From Allobosea psychrotolerans (GTDB lineage: Bacteria; Pseudomonadota; Alphaproteobacteria; Rhizobiales; Beijerinckiaceae), in contig NZ_PQFZ01000015.1 in the NCBI RefSeq assembly GCF_002917105.1, positions 97,904 through 161,903 of the forward strand: 64,000 nucleotides of DNA. The letters run 5' to 3'. The number at the start of each line of letters is the position of its first letter. Positions within the stretch are counted from its first letter, which is position 1. This document shows positions 1 through 7,963 of the stretch, one piece after another. The notes under the pieces were generated by a model that saw nothing but the letters and a program-made list of their open reading frames with translations, was not told the DNA's origin and did no database searches. Position numbers and translations under genes: made by a program.

Positions 1-11
1 TCAAGAGGCTG

Positions 12-38
12 GCAGCACTTTTTTTGATGGAGTGCTAA
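12..38. promoter_or_regulatory. CIRCE-like inverted repeat
   Basis: The right arm GAGTGCTAA (30-38) is an exact match to the HrcA operator half-site. Nine bases upstream of it the left arm GCAGCACTT (12-20) matches 6 of 9 positions of TTAGCACTC. Spacing is the canonical 9 bases. It lies upstream of usg, so heat-shock control by HrcA is possible but the left arm is degenerate. Confidence 0.4.
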
Positions 39-131
39 CAGCCTGAAAAGGCGCCATAAATGAAACTTTTGGGCTTGCAGACACGTTGGTTCTGCGCTGC
101 CATCGGGCAGGGCAGCTTCGGAGTTCGACAC

Positions 132-401
132 ATGGCTTCACGCGACTTCGCGCGGCAGATCAGTGGCTACGGGTTGACGACCGCCGGCATCCTTTATCGA
201 CTGCCGGACCACCCCTCCATCCTGCAGGAATATATCTGGCAAGATTACGATCTCGCCCCGCGGTTCCCGGAATTGAACAAGTTCCTGGCCTTCTGGCAGG
301 CCAAACTGGAAGGCGCGCTGTATCGCATCACGGTCAGCCATAATGAGTTGATCGGGCCGGCGGACCTGCGTGCAGTCGGTGGCGAGTTTCGCCTTCAGTG
401 A
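132..401 (+). CDS. usg: Usg family protein
   Basis: An 89-residue protein of the Usg-like family, a small cytoplasmic protein widespread in Alphaproteobacteria whose biochemical role is not established. The family signature is clear: SGYGLTTAGILYRLPDHPS near the N-terminus, then WQDYDLAPRFPELNKFLAFW. The ATG at 132 is chosen because family members begin with MASRDF-like sequence; an in-frame ATG at 60 would add 24 residues with no family resemblance. A hairpin follows the stop and a CIRCE-like element precedes the gene. It stands alone, with the next gene convergent. Confidence 0.85.
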   Translation: MASRDFARQISGYGLTTAGILYRLPDHPSILQEYIWQDYDLAPRFPELNKFLAFWQAKLEGALYRITVSHNELIGPADLRAVGGEFRLQ

Positions 402-413
402 GGTCGAAGGAGA

Positions 414-434
414 GCGCCCCTTCGAGAGGGGCGC
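414..434 (+). terminator. hairpin after usg
   Basis: Perfect 8-bp arms GCGCCCCT and AGGGGCGC around a TCGAG loop, 12 bases after the usg stop. There is no T-tract, so this is a stem-loop end rather than a textbook intrinsic terminator. Confidence 0.45.
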
Positions 435-750
435 CAGCATTGAAGATTCAGGAGATGGCGGCGAGGATGATGCCGGTCGCAGCTGCCAGCATTGCCAACG
501 CCTGAAGCTTGCCCGCATCGATGCCCTTTGAGCGTCATTTCAAGCAGCGGTGACCACTTCAGGGGCGATCCGCTGCGCTTGCCCGAGCGCATCGGCGCAA
601 AAACCCCAGCCGCAGCGGAAGCTCGGGGCCAGGGTGGAGGTGTCAACCGGCATCCTTGAGGCCGAAGACCGGCTGCCCCGACATGAGCGCCGCTCGGCGA
701 TCCGGCTTGTCGAGGAACTGCGCGGGCGCGGATAGACGCTGCGGCGGATA
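435..750. other. no supported gene
   Basis: About 315 bases between usg and the tetR stop. Short open frames exist on both strands, but none has a convincing start, ribosome binding site or family resemblance. On the minus strand one frame ends in a hydrophobic GIILAAIS and another in FGLKDAG, which could be eroded gene ends; neither has a usable start codon. Confidence 0.5.
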
Positions 751-1398
751 TTACGCCTTGCAGCCGTTGTAAAAGACGTCTGCGCACTGCCTTGCCCGAA
801 GAGCAATCTCATCGCGATGCGGAGCGCCTCGCTGTGCCATCATGGCTGTGCGCTGCGGCTCCATGATCATCATGCCGCGGAGCAGCCCCGAGGTGATGTG
901 GACGTCGTCAAAGCGCAGGAGACCTTTGTCCTTCTGCGTCGTCAGCCAGGCTTCAATGATGCCGTTCACGGGCACGATGGCTGATTGGTAGAAAGCCCTT
1001 GCGACCTCGGGAAACCGCTCGCACTCGCTGATGACGAGCCGCGTGATCGCGATGGTCTCCGGGCTCAGCGTCAGGACGCCGAATGCAAACAGGATGTGTT
1101 CAAGCGCGGCTCGCGGATCGAGATCGTCGCTGACGTCGTCGACCACATCGAGCAGGAAGCGGCCAATGCGGTCTTGGATCGTACGCTCGAACAACTCCGC
1201 CTTTGTGGCAACGAGCTTGTAGAGCGTCTTGGTCGAGACACCGGCGCGCTGCGCCACCGTCATGATGCTCGTACCGGCATAGCCCTTCGACTGAAATTCG
1301 CGATCGGCCGCTTCAACGATGAGATGCAGCGTGTCGGCATCGCACCGCTTCTGGGGGCGTCCGCGAGAACGCTTCACCGTCTCGTGATTTTGGCGCAT
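751..1398 (-). CDS. TetR/AcrR family repressor of emrAB-type efflux
   Basis: A 215-residue DNA-binding repressor. The N-terminal TetR helix-turn-helix spans about residues 15-65 and includes FQSKGYAGTSIMTVAQRAG and VSTKTLYKLVATKAELFE; the rest is the ligand-binding and dimerisation domain of the AcrR C-terminal type. The ATG at 1398 is preferred over a TTG at 1431 because the region between them contains an operator-like half-site. It is divergent from an EmrA/EmrB pair with palindromes in the gap, so it most likely represses that pump and itself and is released by a hydrophobic drug. The inducer is unknown. Confidence 0.88.
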   Translation of the reverse strand: MRQNHETVKRSRGRPQKRCDADTLHLIVEAADREFQSKGYAGTSIMTVAQRAGVSTKTLYKLVATKAELFERTIQDRIGRFLLDVVDDVSDDLDPRAALEHILFAFGVLTLSPETIAITRLVISECERFPEVARAFYQSAIVPVNGIIEAWLTTQKDKGLLRFDDVHITSGLLRGMMIMEPQRTAMMAQRGAPHRDEIALRARQCADVFYNGCKA

Positions 1399-1401
1399 GG
1401 A

Positions 1402-1467
1402 TATTTTCCAAAATGTCGTTGACACAGCCAATATAAGGACTATTTGGAAAATAGCAATTTTCTAAAT
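1402..1467. promoter_or_regulatory. divergent operator of tetR and emrA
   Basis: Arms ATTTGGAAAAT (1442-1452) and ATTTTCTAAAT (1457-1467) form an 11-bp inverted repeat with one mismatch and a 4-base spacer. A related half-palindrome ATTTTCCAAAAT lies at 1403-1414, just upstream of the tetR ATG. TTGACA at 1419-1424 could be the -35 box of the pump promoter, placing the large palindrome over its -10 region. Such placement fits TetR repression of both genes. Confidence 0.65.
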
Positions 1468-1508
1468 GACGAAACAGCCGATCGCGACGCCCAGTAGGAG
1501 CTGGATCG

Positions 1509-2699
1509 ATGAGCACACATGAAGATCGCATCAAAGCCGAGCGCGCCATGCCTGGCGAGCGGGTTGTCCCGGTAACCACGGTTGAAAAGCCGGCTGATTC
1601 TGCTTTGTCGCCGCCGCCAGAGGAAAAAGCTCGCAGCAGCCACGTCCTGCGCCGCGTGGCGCTGGGAGGTGTCGCACTGATCGCGCTCGTCGGCATCGGC
1701 TATTGGGGTCATGGGTATTGGAACGTCGGTCGCTTTCAGATCTCGACGGACGATGCCTATGTGAAGGCCGACAGCACCACGATTGCTCCGAAGGTCTCCG
1801 GCTATATCGGCCAAGTGCTGGTCCGCGACAACGAACCGGTCAGGGCCGGCCAGGTTCTTGCCCGGATCGACGATCGAGACTTCCGCGTCGCGCTTGATCA
1901 GGCAAAGGCCGACGTCGAAGCAGCCCGAGCCGCCGTCGCCAGCAAGCTGGCCCAGCTTGAGGCCCAGCAGTCTGCGATCGATACAGCCAAGGCGACGGTC
2001 GAAGTCGACAAGGCAACTGCGAACTTCGCCGAGCAGGACAACGAGCGCTACGCCAACCTCGCCAGGACGGGCTATGGCTCCGTGCAGAACGCACAGGCGG
2101 CGGTCGCCAAAATCTCGGCTGCGCGTGCCGCGATCGATCGCGATGTGGCCTCGCTCGCCCAGGCACAAAAGCAGGTCGATCTGATCAAGGCCGACCTGGC
2201 CCAGGCAAGGGCTACGGTTTCCCATGACGAAGCCGTTCAGCGCCAGGCCGAACTCAACTTGTCCTATACCGCCGTTCTGGCCCCCGTCGACGGTATCGTC
2301 GGAAACCGGACGCTTCGGGTCGGCCAATATGTCCAGGCCGGCACGCAGTTGATGGCCGTCGTCCCCGTCGCGAACGCCTATGTCGTAGCGAACTTCAAGG
2401 AAACACAGCTGACCAATGTGAAGCCCGGTCAGAAGGTCGAGATCGAGGTCGACATGTTCCCGGGTGTCGCGGTGGAGGGGCATGTCGACAGCATCGCTCC
2501 GGCCAGCGGCCAGGAATTTGCCCTGCTTCCGCCCGACAATGCGACCGGCAACTTCACCAAGGTCGTCCAGCGCGTTCCGGTCAAGATCGTCCTCGATTCC
2601 GGCCACAGCCTTGCTGGCAGCCTGCGACCTGGCATGTCGGTCGTTCCGACCATCGACACCAAGATTTCCAAGAACAATTCAGTGGCGGACGCGCGGTAA
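1509..2699 (+). CDS. emrA: HlyD/EmrA-type periplasmic adaptor of an efflux pump
   Basis: A 396-residue membrane fusion protein that would link the inner-membrane pump to an outer-membrane channel. It has a cytoplasmic N-terminus, one membrane anchor (about residues 49-66), the biotinyl-lipoyl motif with ISTDDAYVKAD and APKVSGYIGQVLV, a long coiled-coil hairpin (about 115-240), then the second lipoyl half and beta-barrel (TAVLAPVDGIVGNRTLRVGQ; VVANFKETQL). A GGAG ribosome site precedes the ATG. It is followed by the EmrB-type pump 31 bases later, the usual adaptor-pump order. No outer-membrane factor gene is present here. Confidence 0.92.
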   Translation: MSTHEDRIKAERAMPGERVVPVTTVEKPADSALSPPPEEKARSSHVLRRVALGGVALIALVGIGYWGHGYWNVGRFQISTDDAYVKADSTTIAPKVSGYIGQVLVRDNEPVRAGQVLARIDDRDFRVALDQAKADVEAARAAVASKLAQLEAQQSAIDTAKATVEVDKATANFAEQDNERYANLARTGYGSVQNAQAAVAKISAARAAIDRDVASLAQAQKQVDLIKADLAQARATVSHDEAVQRQAELNLSYTAVLAPVDGIVGNRTLRVGQYVQAGTQLMAVVPVANAYVVANFKETQLTNVKPGQKVEIEVDMFPGVAVEGHVDSIAPASGQEFALLPPDNATGNFTKVVQRVPVKIVLDSGHSLAGSLRPGMSVVPTIDTKISKNNSVADAR

Positions 2700-2730
2700 T
2701 CCGCGCGCCCGGCTTGCAAGGAGCTGGGCC

Positions 2731-4320
2731 ATGTCTACGCAAATGCCGACCGTTGCCCCATCGACCCCGTCAACCGGTGACAAGGCGAGCTTGTCGACCT
2801 GGATCGCGATCACGGCCGGGGCCATCGGGGCCTTCATGGCGATCCTCAATATTCAGATCACCAACGCCTCGCTGCTCGATATCGAGGGCGGCATCGGCAC
2901 CGGCATCGACAACGGCGCCTGGATCTCGACGTCCTACCTGATCGGCGAGATCATCGTCATCCCGCTGACGAGTTTTCTCAGCCGCGTCTTCTCGTTCAAG
3001 CTCTATATGATCTGGAGCACGATCGCGTTCGCCCTGTTCTCGATGGCCTGCGCCTTCGCCAGCAATCTCGGCGAGATGATCGCCATGCGCGGCCTTCAGG
3101 GCTTTGCCGGCGGCGTGCTCATCCCGATGGCTTTCACCATGGTCGCGACCCGCCTGCCCAAATCGCAGCAGCCGATGGGCCTGGCCATGTTCGCGCTGGC
3201 GGTGACATTCGCTCCGGCGATCGGGCCGACGATTGGCGGCTACCTCACCGAGAACTACGGCTGGCAGACGATCTTCTTCATCAACACGCTGCCCAGCGTC
3301 GCGATGGTGGTCGCGCTTTCACTGACGCTCGAAAAGCAGCCGTCACAGCTGGGCCTGCTCAAGCAGGGCGACTGGGCTGGCATCGCGACGATGGCGATCG
3401 GCCTGTCGGCGCTGCAGACCCTGCTCGAGGAGGGCAACAAGGAGGACTGGTTCCAGTCGACCTTCATCGTTCGTCTCGCAGCGATTGCCGCTGTGTTTCT
3501 GGGGGCCTTTGTCTGGATCGAGTTGACGGTCAAGAAGCCGCTTGTCGATCTCTCGCTGCTGAGGAACCGCAACTTTACAGTCGGCACGCTGTCGAACGTC
3601 CTGGTCGGGTTTGGCCTGTTCGGCTCGGTCTATGTCCTGCCGCAGTATCTCGGCCAGGTGCAGGGCTATAACGCCGAGCAGATCGGCATGGTCCTGGCGT
3701 GGACCGGGCTCCCGCAGCTTCTCCTCATTCCGCTTGTCCCGATGCTGATGAAGCGCTTCGACATCCGCTACATCACCTTTGTCGGCATCGCCCTGTTCGC
3801 CGCCTCATGTTTCATGAACACGCATATGTCGCTGAACTATTCCGGTGACCAGCTGTTCTGGCCCAACGTCGTCCGTGCCGTCGGCCAGTCGATGGTGATC
3901 ACCCCGCTGACGGCGATCGCGATGATGAGCATCCAGCCCACGGACGCGGCGAACGCGTCGGGCCTGTTCAACATGCTCCGCAATCTTGGCGGCGCGGTCG
4001 GTACCGCCGTGCTTGGGACGATCATCACCAAGCGGGAGCAGTTTCATTCAAACATCATCGGACAGGCCGTCACGCCCTTCCGCGACGAGGTCAGGGGCCG
4101 CCTCGACCAGATGACCAACTACTTCATGTCGCACGGCGTCTCGGATCATGCGGCTGCCCAGCAGCAGGCAGTCATCGCGCTCGGCAAAACGGTGAAGCGG
4201 CAGGCGTTGGTCATGGGCTTCAGCGACACCTTCGCGATCATTGGCGTCATCCTGGCCATCGCGGCTGTTGCGATCCTGTTCGCCCGAAAAGGGCAGGGCA
4301 GTTCCGTTGCGGCGCACTGA
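2731..4320 (+). CDS. emrB: DHA2 family MFS drug transporter (EmrB/QacA type)
   Basis: A 529-residue proton-driven inner-membrane exporter with about 14 membrane spans, the size and topology of the DHA2 family. The start is fixed by AAGGAG at 2718-2723 ahead of ATG 2731. Early spans carry the family-typical GAFMAILNIQITNASL and WISTSYLIGEIIVIPL segments, and MRGLQGFAGGVLIPMAFTMV is the motif after span 4. A large periplasmic loop lies near the C-terminus before the last span. It forms an operon with the preceding adaptor and is probably controlled by the divergent TetR. Substrate unknown. Confidence 0.92.
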   Translation: MSTQMPTVAPSTPSTGDKASLSTWIAITAGAIGAFMAILNIQITNASLLDIEGGIGTGIDNGAWISTSYLIGEIIVIPLTSFLSRVFSFKLYMIWSTIAFALFSMACAFASNLGEMIAMRGLQGFAGGVLIPMAFTMVATRLPKSQQPMGLAMFALAVTFAPAIGPTIGGYLTENYGWQTIFFINTLPSVAMVVALSLTLEKQPSQLGLLKQGDWAGIATMAIGLSALQTLLEEGNKEDWFQSTFIVRLAAIAAVFLGAFVWIELTVKKPLVDLSLLRNRNFTVGTLSNVLVGFGLFGSVYVLPQYLGQVQGYNAEQIGMVLAWTGLPQLLLIPLVPMLMKRFDIRYITFVGIALFAASCFMNTHMSLNYSGDQLFWPNVVRAVGQSMVITPLTAIAMMSIQPTDAANASGLFNMLRNLGGAVGTAVLGTIITKREQFHSNIIGQAVTPFRDEVRGRLDQMTNYFMSHGVSDHAAAQQQAVIALGKTVKRQALVMGFSDTFAIIGVILAIAAVAILFARKGQGSSVAAH

Positions 4321-4397
4321 TCACCACGACCAAGGTCGGCCACCCGCCGCAGGCGAGTTTCCCAGCAATTGGCGCGAGCGCCAATGGATCAACGACC

Positions 4398-4679
4398 ATG
4401 CAGAACGACCACGCTCCCTGTGTTGACAACGCCCGTGCCAAACTTCGTCGGCGCCAAGCCGAGCGAGACGAGCAGGACTACCTTGAGAGGCACAACCCAA
4501 GGCGTATTTCCTTGATCGAGGCCGCGCTTTATTTGCTCACTCTGGTCCTGTTTTACGATGCAATTCAGAGCGGATTTGCAAGGCCTGTAAGTCCTCCGGT
4601 TTCCCCGGTGTCTCTGGAGATCCAGGCCCCCTCGGACGATCTGGGCATCGAAGATTTTGACATCGATATCCGGCACTGA
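4398..4679 (+). CDS. small single-span membrane protein
   Basis: A 93-residue unrecognised protein. The first 35 residues are strongly charged (RAKLRRRQAERDEQDYLERH), then a hydrophobic span (about 38-56, ISLIEAALYLLTLVLFYDAI), then a proline-rich and acidic tail. This predicts one membrane helix with the charged end in the cytoplasm. It follows the pump gene by 77 bases on the same strand and may be co-transcribed. No strong ribosome binding site is visible, so it could be a chance open frame; the balanced charge pattern argues for a real gene. Confidence 0.5.
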   Translation: MQNDHAPCVDNARAKLRRRQAERDEQDYLERHNPRRISLIEAALYLLTLVLFYDAIQSGFARPVSPPVSPVSLEIQAPSDDLGIEDFDIDIRH

Positions 4680-4900
4680 CCACGGAAGGTGGCCGCCGAC
4701 GGCCGCTATTGCTCGCTGCCTTTGCCGATAACCCAGAGCCTCTAATTCCACACACAGGCACCCTCCAGATCAATGACGTAAGCCATAACGGGCGCGGTTT
4801 GCGGCAGTTTTGCTCAACTGCGGCAGACTTTGAGACTCCCAACAACAAGAGCGCCATGTGGGTATCTGCGCGAGGCTTGACGGCGCCGAGTTGTGCGCCT

Positions 4901-4924
4901 AAACTTAACCTAATGGTTAAGTTT
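4901..4924. promoter_or_regulatory. perfect palindrome over the arsR-type start codon
   Basis: AAACTTAACC (4901-4910) and GGTTAAGTTT (4915-4924) are perfect 10-bp arms around TAAT. The ATG of the downstream repressor (4913) lies inside the palindrome. This is probably the autoregulatory operator, and it implies a very short or absent 5' leader. Confidence 0.7.
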
Positions 4925-5257
4925 CAAGAGACGCAGCTCGACCGCACCTTTTCCGCTCTGTCCGATCCGACGCGGCGGGCGCTGCTGGCGCGTCTCGAGG
5001 GGGAGGACGGGCTCTCGATCAGCGAATTGGCGCGACCCTTTCCGGTCTCGCTGCCGGCGATCATGAAGCATCTCGACGTGCTCTCCGACGCCGGGCTGGT
5101 CACGCGCTCGAAGCAGGGGCGCACGGTGTCGTGCCGCCTCAACGCGGAACCGATGGAGGAGGCGATGGGCTGGCTCGCGCGCTACCAACGGTTCTGGACG
5201 CAGCGCCTCGATGCGCTGGAGGCGATGCTCAACGCGCAGCGCCAGGAGAAGAGCTGA
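4913..5257 (+). CDS. ArsR-family winged-helix repressor (SRPBCC-associated)
   Basis: A 114-residue transcriptional repressor. The winged-helix domain shows FSALSDPTRRALLARLEG, SISELARPFPVSLPAIMKHL as the recognition helix, and DAGLVTRSKQGRTVSCRL as the wing. No metal-binding cysteines are present, so it is not a metal sensor of the classical type. This subgroup is commonly encoded next to an SRPBCC protein, as here. The start ATG sits inside a perfect palindrome, which argues for autorepression; in-frame extension upstream shows no family resemblance. Confidence 0.9.
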   Translation: MVKFQETQLDRTFSALSDPTRRALLARLEGEDGLSISELARPFPVSLPAIMKHLDVLSDAGLVTRSKQGRTVSCRLNAEPMEEAMGWLARYQRFWTQRLDALEAMLNAQRQEKS

Positions 5258-5361
5258 AAGGCAAAAGAACGGCTGCAAGAGAACAGCTGAAAGCGAACAC
5301 CTGAAAGACGACGCCCGCAGGAGGGCGCGCCTGAAACAGAAACGCGCCGGGAGGCGATGCG

Positions 5362-5850
5362 ATGGATGCTCGAGCCAAGATCACTCCGAAAGCCAAGGCC
5401 ACCCCGACCAGGGCTAATCCGCCCAGGACCACTCCTAGCCTGACGATGAAGCGGCGCCTGAACGCCAGCCCCGCCGAGGTCTATCGGGCCTGGACCGATC
5501 CCAAGCTGCTGACGCGCTGGTTCGGGCCGGAAAACGTCGAGACGCTGGAGGCCGAGCTCGATGTCCGGGTCGGTGGCGTCTACCGCATCGTGATGCTCGA
5601 AAACACCGGCGAGCGGCATCAGGTCTCGGGCGCCTATCAGGAGGTCGTCGAGAACGAGCGGCTGGTCTTCAGTTGGTCCTGGATCACGACGCCCGAGCGC
5701 GTCTCGCGCGTCACTGTCACGCTGAAGCCCGATGGCGACATCACCATCCTGACGCTGCTGCATGAGCAGCTCTTCGACGAGCAGGCGGTCAAGGGCCACA
5801 CCCATGGCTGGACCGGCTCGATGGTCAAGCTGGAGGCGCTGTTCGCCTGA
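5362..5850 (+). CDS. SRPBCC/AHSA1-like protein
   Basis: A 162-residue START-like (SRPBCC) protein with a hydrophobic ligand cavity. The first 28 residues are basic and low in complexity; the domain then begins with MKRRLNASPAEVYRAWTDP and contains LTRWFGPENV, VGGVYRIVM, GAYQEVVENERLVFSWSW and ends HTHGWTGSMVKLEALF, the classic AHSA1 pattern. A shorter start at the internal Met 29 would give a more typical family length. It follows the ArsR-type repressor by 104 bases; that gap carries four irregular CTGAAA motifs. The ligand is unknown. Confidence 0.87.
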   Translation: MDARAKITPKAKATPTRANPPRTTPSLTMKRRLNASPAEVYRAWTDPKLLTRWFGPENVETLEAELDVRVGGVYRIVMLENTGERHQVSGAYQEVVENERLVFSWSWITTPERVSRVTVTLKPDGDITILTLLHEQLFDEQAVKGHTHGWTGSMVKLEALFA

Positions 5851-5952
5851 TCGCGCATGCGATCGGCAACGGCTTTGGAATCCGGCCGGGCAGACGCCTG
5901 TCGACAAGAGCCCGGCCCAACCAAAAACCCTGCCCAACAAGGAGACGAGACG

Positions 5953-6702
5953 ATGCAACATCAAGTCGTATCCCGCGAAGACTGGCTCTTGGCCCGCAAG
6001 GCGCATCTCGCCCGCGAAAAGGCGTTCACCCGGCAGCGCGACGCGCTCAGCGCCGAGCGGCGCGCCTTGCCCTGGGTCAAGGTGGATAAGGATTATGCCT
6101 TCGAGGGGCGGGATGGCCGCCTGACGCTGGCGGATCTGTTCGGCGCCAACAGCCAGCTCCTGATCTATCATTTCATGTTCGGGCCGGGCTGGACGGAGGG
6201 CTGTCCGGGCTGCTCCTTCCTCGCCGACCATTTCGACGGCGCGAACCTGCATCTGAAGCATCACGATGTCAGTCTCGTTGCCGTGTCGCGCGCGCCTTAT
6301 GCGGAGTTCCAGCCGTTCCGGAAGCGCATGGGCTGGGATTTCGCCTGGGTCTCCTCGGCAGGCAGCGACTTCAACGACGACTTCCACGTCTCGCCGAGCC
6401 CGGCCGAGCGCGCGGCGGGACGCTACGAATACAATTACGAGATGCATGACGGGGAGGGCGGCGAGATGCCGGGCTTCAGCGTGTTCTATCGCAACGAGGC
6501 CGGCGAGATCTTCCACACCTACTCGACCTATGCGCGCGGCGGCGACCTGCTCATCGGCGCGAACAACTTTCTCGACATGATGCCCAAGGGCCGCAACGAG
6601 ACCACGATCATGGACTGGATGCGCCATCATGATCGCTATGAGGACAAGCCCGCCGCGAAGGGAGCCTCCGAGCCGGCGCCCGCGAGCGCCTGCTGCGGCT
6701 GA
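5953..6702 (+). CDS. DUF899 thioredoxin-like protein
   Basis: A 249-residue member of the DUF899 family, which has a thioredoxin-like fold. The CXXC-type motif is in GWTEGCPGCSFLADHFDG (Cys 84, Cys 87), followed by LKHHDVSLVAVSRAP and FYRNEAGEIFHTYSTYARGGD, all family hallmarks. AAGGAG at 5939-5944 sets the start. It is fourth in a stress-type cluster with ArsR, SRPBCC and DUF1428 genes, an association seen in many proteobacteria. The substrate is unknown; a disulfide or peroxide-related redox role is inferred from the fold. The last residues (SACCG) add a further Cys pair. Confidence 0.88.
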   Translation: MQHQVVSREDWLLARKAHLAREKAFTRQRDALSAERRALPWVKVDKDYAFEGRDGRLTLADLFGANSQLLIYHFMFGPGWTEGCPGCSFLADHFDGANLHLKHHDVSLVAVSRAPYAEFQPFRKRMGWDFAWVSSAGSDFNDDFHVSPSPAERAAGRYEYNYEMHDGEGGEMPGFSVFYRNEAGEIFHTYSTYARGGDLLIGANNFLDMMPKGRNETTIMDWMRHHDRYEDKPAAKGASEPAPASACCG

Positions 6703-6724
6703 CAGGCCGCTTGAGATACCCCTC

Positions 6725-6841
6725 AGCCCTCATCCTGGGGAGCGCTCCGCAGGAGCGCGTCTCGAAGGATGTCCAGGAGGCTCGCGAATCATCTGGAGCA
6801 TCCTTCGAGACGCAGCGAAGCGGCTCCTCAGGATGAGGGCT
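6725..6841. repeat. palindromic repeat family A, copy 1
   Basis: A roughly 117-base imperfect palindrome with outer arms AGCCCTCATCCT and AGGATGAGGGCT and inner arms around CGTCTCGAAGGATG and CATCCTTCGAGACG. The same element recurs at 18531, 40996, 42643 and 59298, with partial copies at 50298 and 61609. It fills the gap between the DUF899 and DUF1428 genes. Confidence 0.9.
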
Positions 6842-6958
6842 GGAGATTCCAAATGGGCTCCAAGCCCGCGCCCTGTCGTTTTGGCGCCCGCTTCATCGAG
6901 TGCGGCGCTGGCCTGCCGGTTCTCTCTAACCGGCCTCTAACCCCATGGGAGTGAAGCC

Positions 6959-7669
6959 ATGACCTATGTGCAAGGATTCGTCGTCGCCGTTCCGGCCGCG
7001 AACAAGGAGGCCTATCGCCAGCATGCCGCTGAGGCCGCCCCGATCTTCAGGGAGTTCGGCGCGACCCGCATCGTCGAGGCCTGGGGCGACGACATCCCCG
7101 ACGGCAAGCTGACCGACTTCAAGGGCGCGGTGAAGGCTGCGCCCGACGAGGTCGTCGTCTTCTCCTGGCTCGAATTTCCCGACAAGGCTGCCGCCGACGC
7201 CGCGAATGAGAAGATGATGAACGACCCGCGCATGAAGGAGATGGGCGCGTCCATGCCCTTCGACGGCAAGCGCATGATCTATGGCGGATTCGCGTCGCTT
7301 GCCCAGCAGGGCGCCAGCCATGGCATGGCCTATGTCGACGGCATGGTCGCAGCGGTCCCGGCCGGCAACAAGGATGCCTATCGCGATTTCTGCAGGCATC
7401 ACGGCGCCGTTCTGTGCGAGCACGGCGCCGCCCGCGTCGTCGACAGCTGGGGCGAGGATGTTCCCGACGGCAAGCTCACCGATTTCAAGCGGGCGGTGAA
7501 GGCGACGGGCGACGAGAAGGTGGTCTATTCCTGGATCGAGTGGCCCTCGAAGGCCGTCCGCGACGCCGGCTGGCGGAAGGTCATGGCCGATCCGCGGATG
7601 CAGCGCGAGATGCCCTTCGACGGCAAGCGCCTGATCCATGGCGGCTTCGCCCCGATCCTCGACGCGTAA
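6959..7669 (+). CDS. tandem DUF1428 protein
   Basis: A 236-residue protein made of two DUF1428 domains in a row. DUF1428 (YbaA-like, dimeric alpha-beta barrel fold) is normally a single domain of about 115 residues. Here residues 1-119 and 122-236 each carry MTYVQGFVVAVPA or MAYVDGMVAAVPA, DIPDGKLTDF or DVPDGKLTDF, and MPFDGKR(M/L)I. The internal duplication probably gives a pseudo-dimer in one chain. Function unknown. It closes the ArsR-SRPBCC-DUF899 cluster, separated from DUF899 by a family A repeat. Confidence 0.9.
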   Translation: MTYVQGFVVAVPAANKEAYRQHAAEAAPIFREFGATRIVEAWGDDIPDGKLTDFKGAVKAAPDEVVVFSWLEFPDKAAADAANEKMMNDPRMKEMGASMPFDGKRMIYGGFASLAQQGASHGMAYVDGMVAAVPAGNKDAYRDFCRHHGAVLCEHGAARVVDSWGEDVPDGKLTDFKRAVKATGDEKVVYSWIEWPSKAVRDAGWRKVMADPRMQREMPFDGKRLIHGGFAPILDA

Positions 7670-7709
7670 TACCAGCGCCTTTGACGCTGAGTTACGGCGT
7701 TATTCTCCC

Positions 7710-7858
7710 CGTCATTCCGGGGCAGGCCGCAGGCCTGAGCCCGCAACCCAGAACCGATGTGCGTCCTCGTGAAGCGAGCCGGCTGCCCCGTGTCTTCTCA
7801 AGCAGCGGCATCGGTTCTGGGTTCCGGGCTCGATCCTTCGGATCGCCCCGGAATGACG
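7710..7858. repeat. palindromic repeat family B, copy 1
   Basis: About 150 bases bounded by CGTCATTCCGGGGC and GCCCCGGAATGACG, with inner arms around CCCAGAACCGATG and CATCGGTTCTGGG. Near-identical copies lie at 33572 and 63607. All three begin about 40 bases after a plus-strand stop codon, with a minus-strand gene ending just beyond. Confidence 0.9.
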
Positions 7859-7914
7859 GGGGAGGATGACGCCATCGGTCATCGCCAAAGGCCGTCTGCT
7901 TTGCCGCCGGAATG

Positions 7915-7955
7915 ATGGAGGAGCCCCGGAGCGTACCGCTCCGGGGCTCCTCCAT
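7915..7955. terminator. strong hairpin between convergent genes
   Basis: Perfect 19-bp arms (7915-7933 and 7937-7955) with a three-base TAC loop; the core is GAGCCCCGGAGCG. It sits 9 bases beyond the SMP-30 gene stop and could end transcription from both directions. No T-tract follows on either strand. Confidence 0.7.
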
Positions 7956-7963
7956 GAGAGCGC

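Noticed and set aside
395..787. 130-codon minus-strand frame overlapping the tetR end
   Set aside because: No start context or family; overlaps the 3' end of a clear TetR gene in another frame.
5254..5337. Four CTGAAA words after the ArsR-type gene as a tandem repeat
   Set aside because: Spacing is irregular (33, 14 and 30 bases), so it is more likely coincidental or very degenerate.
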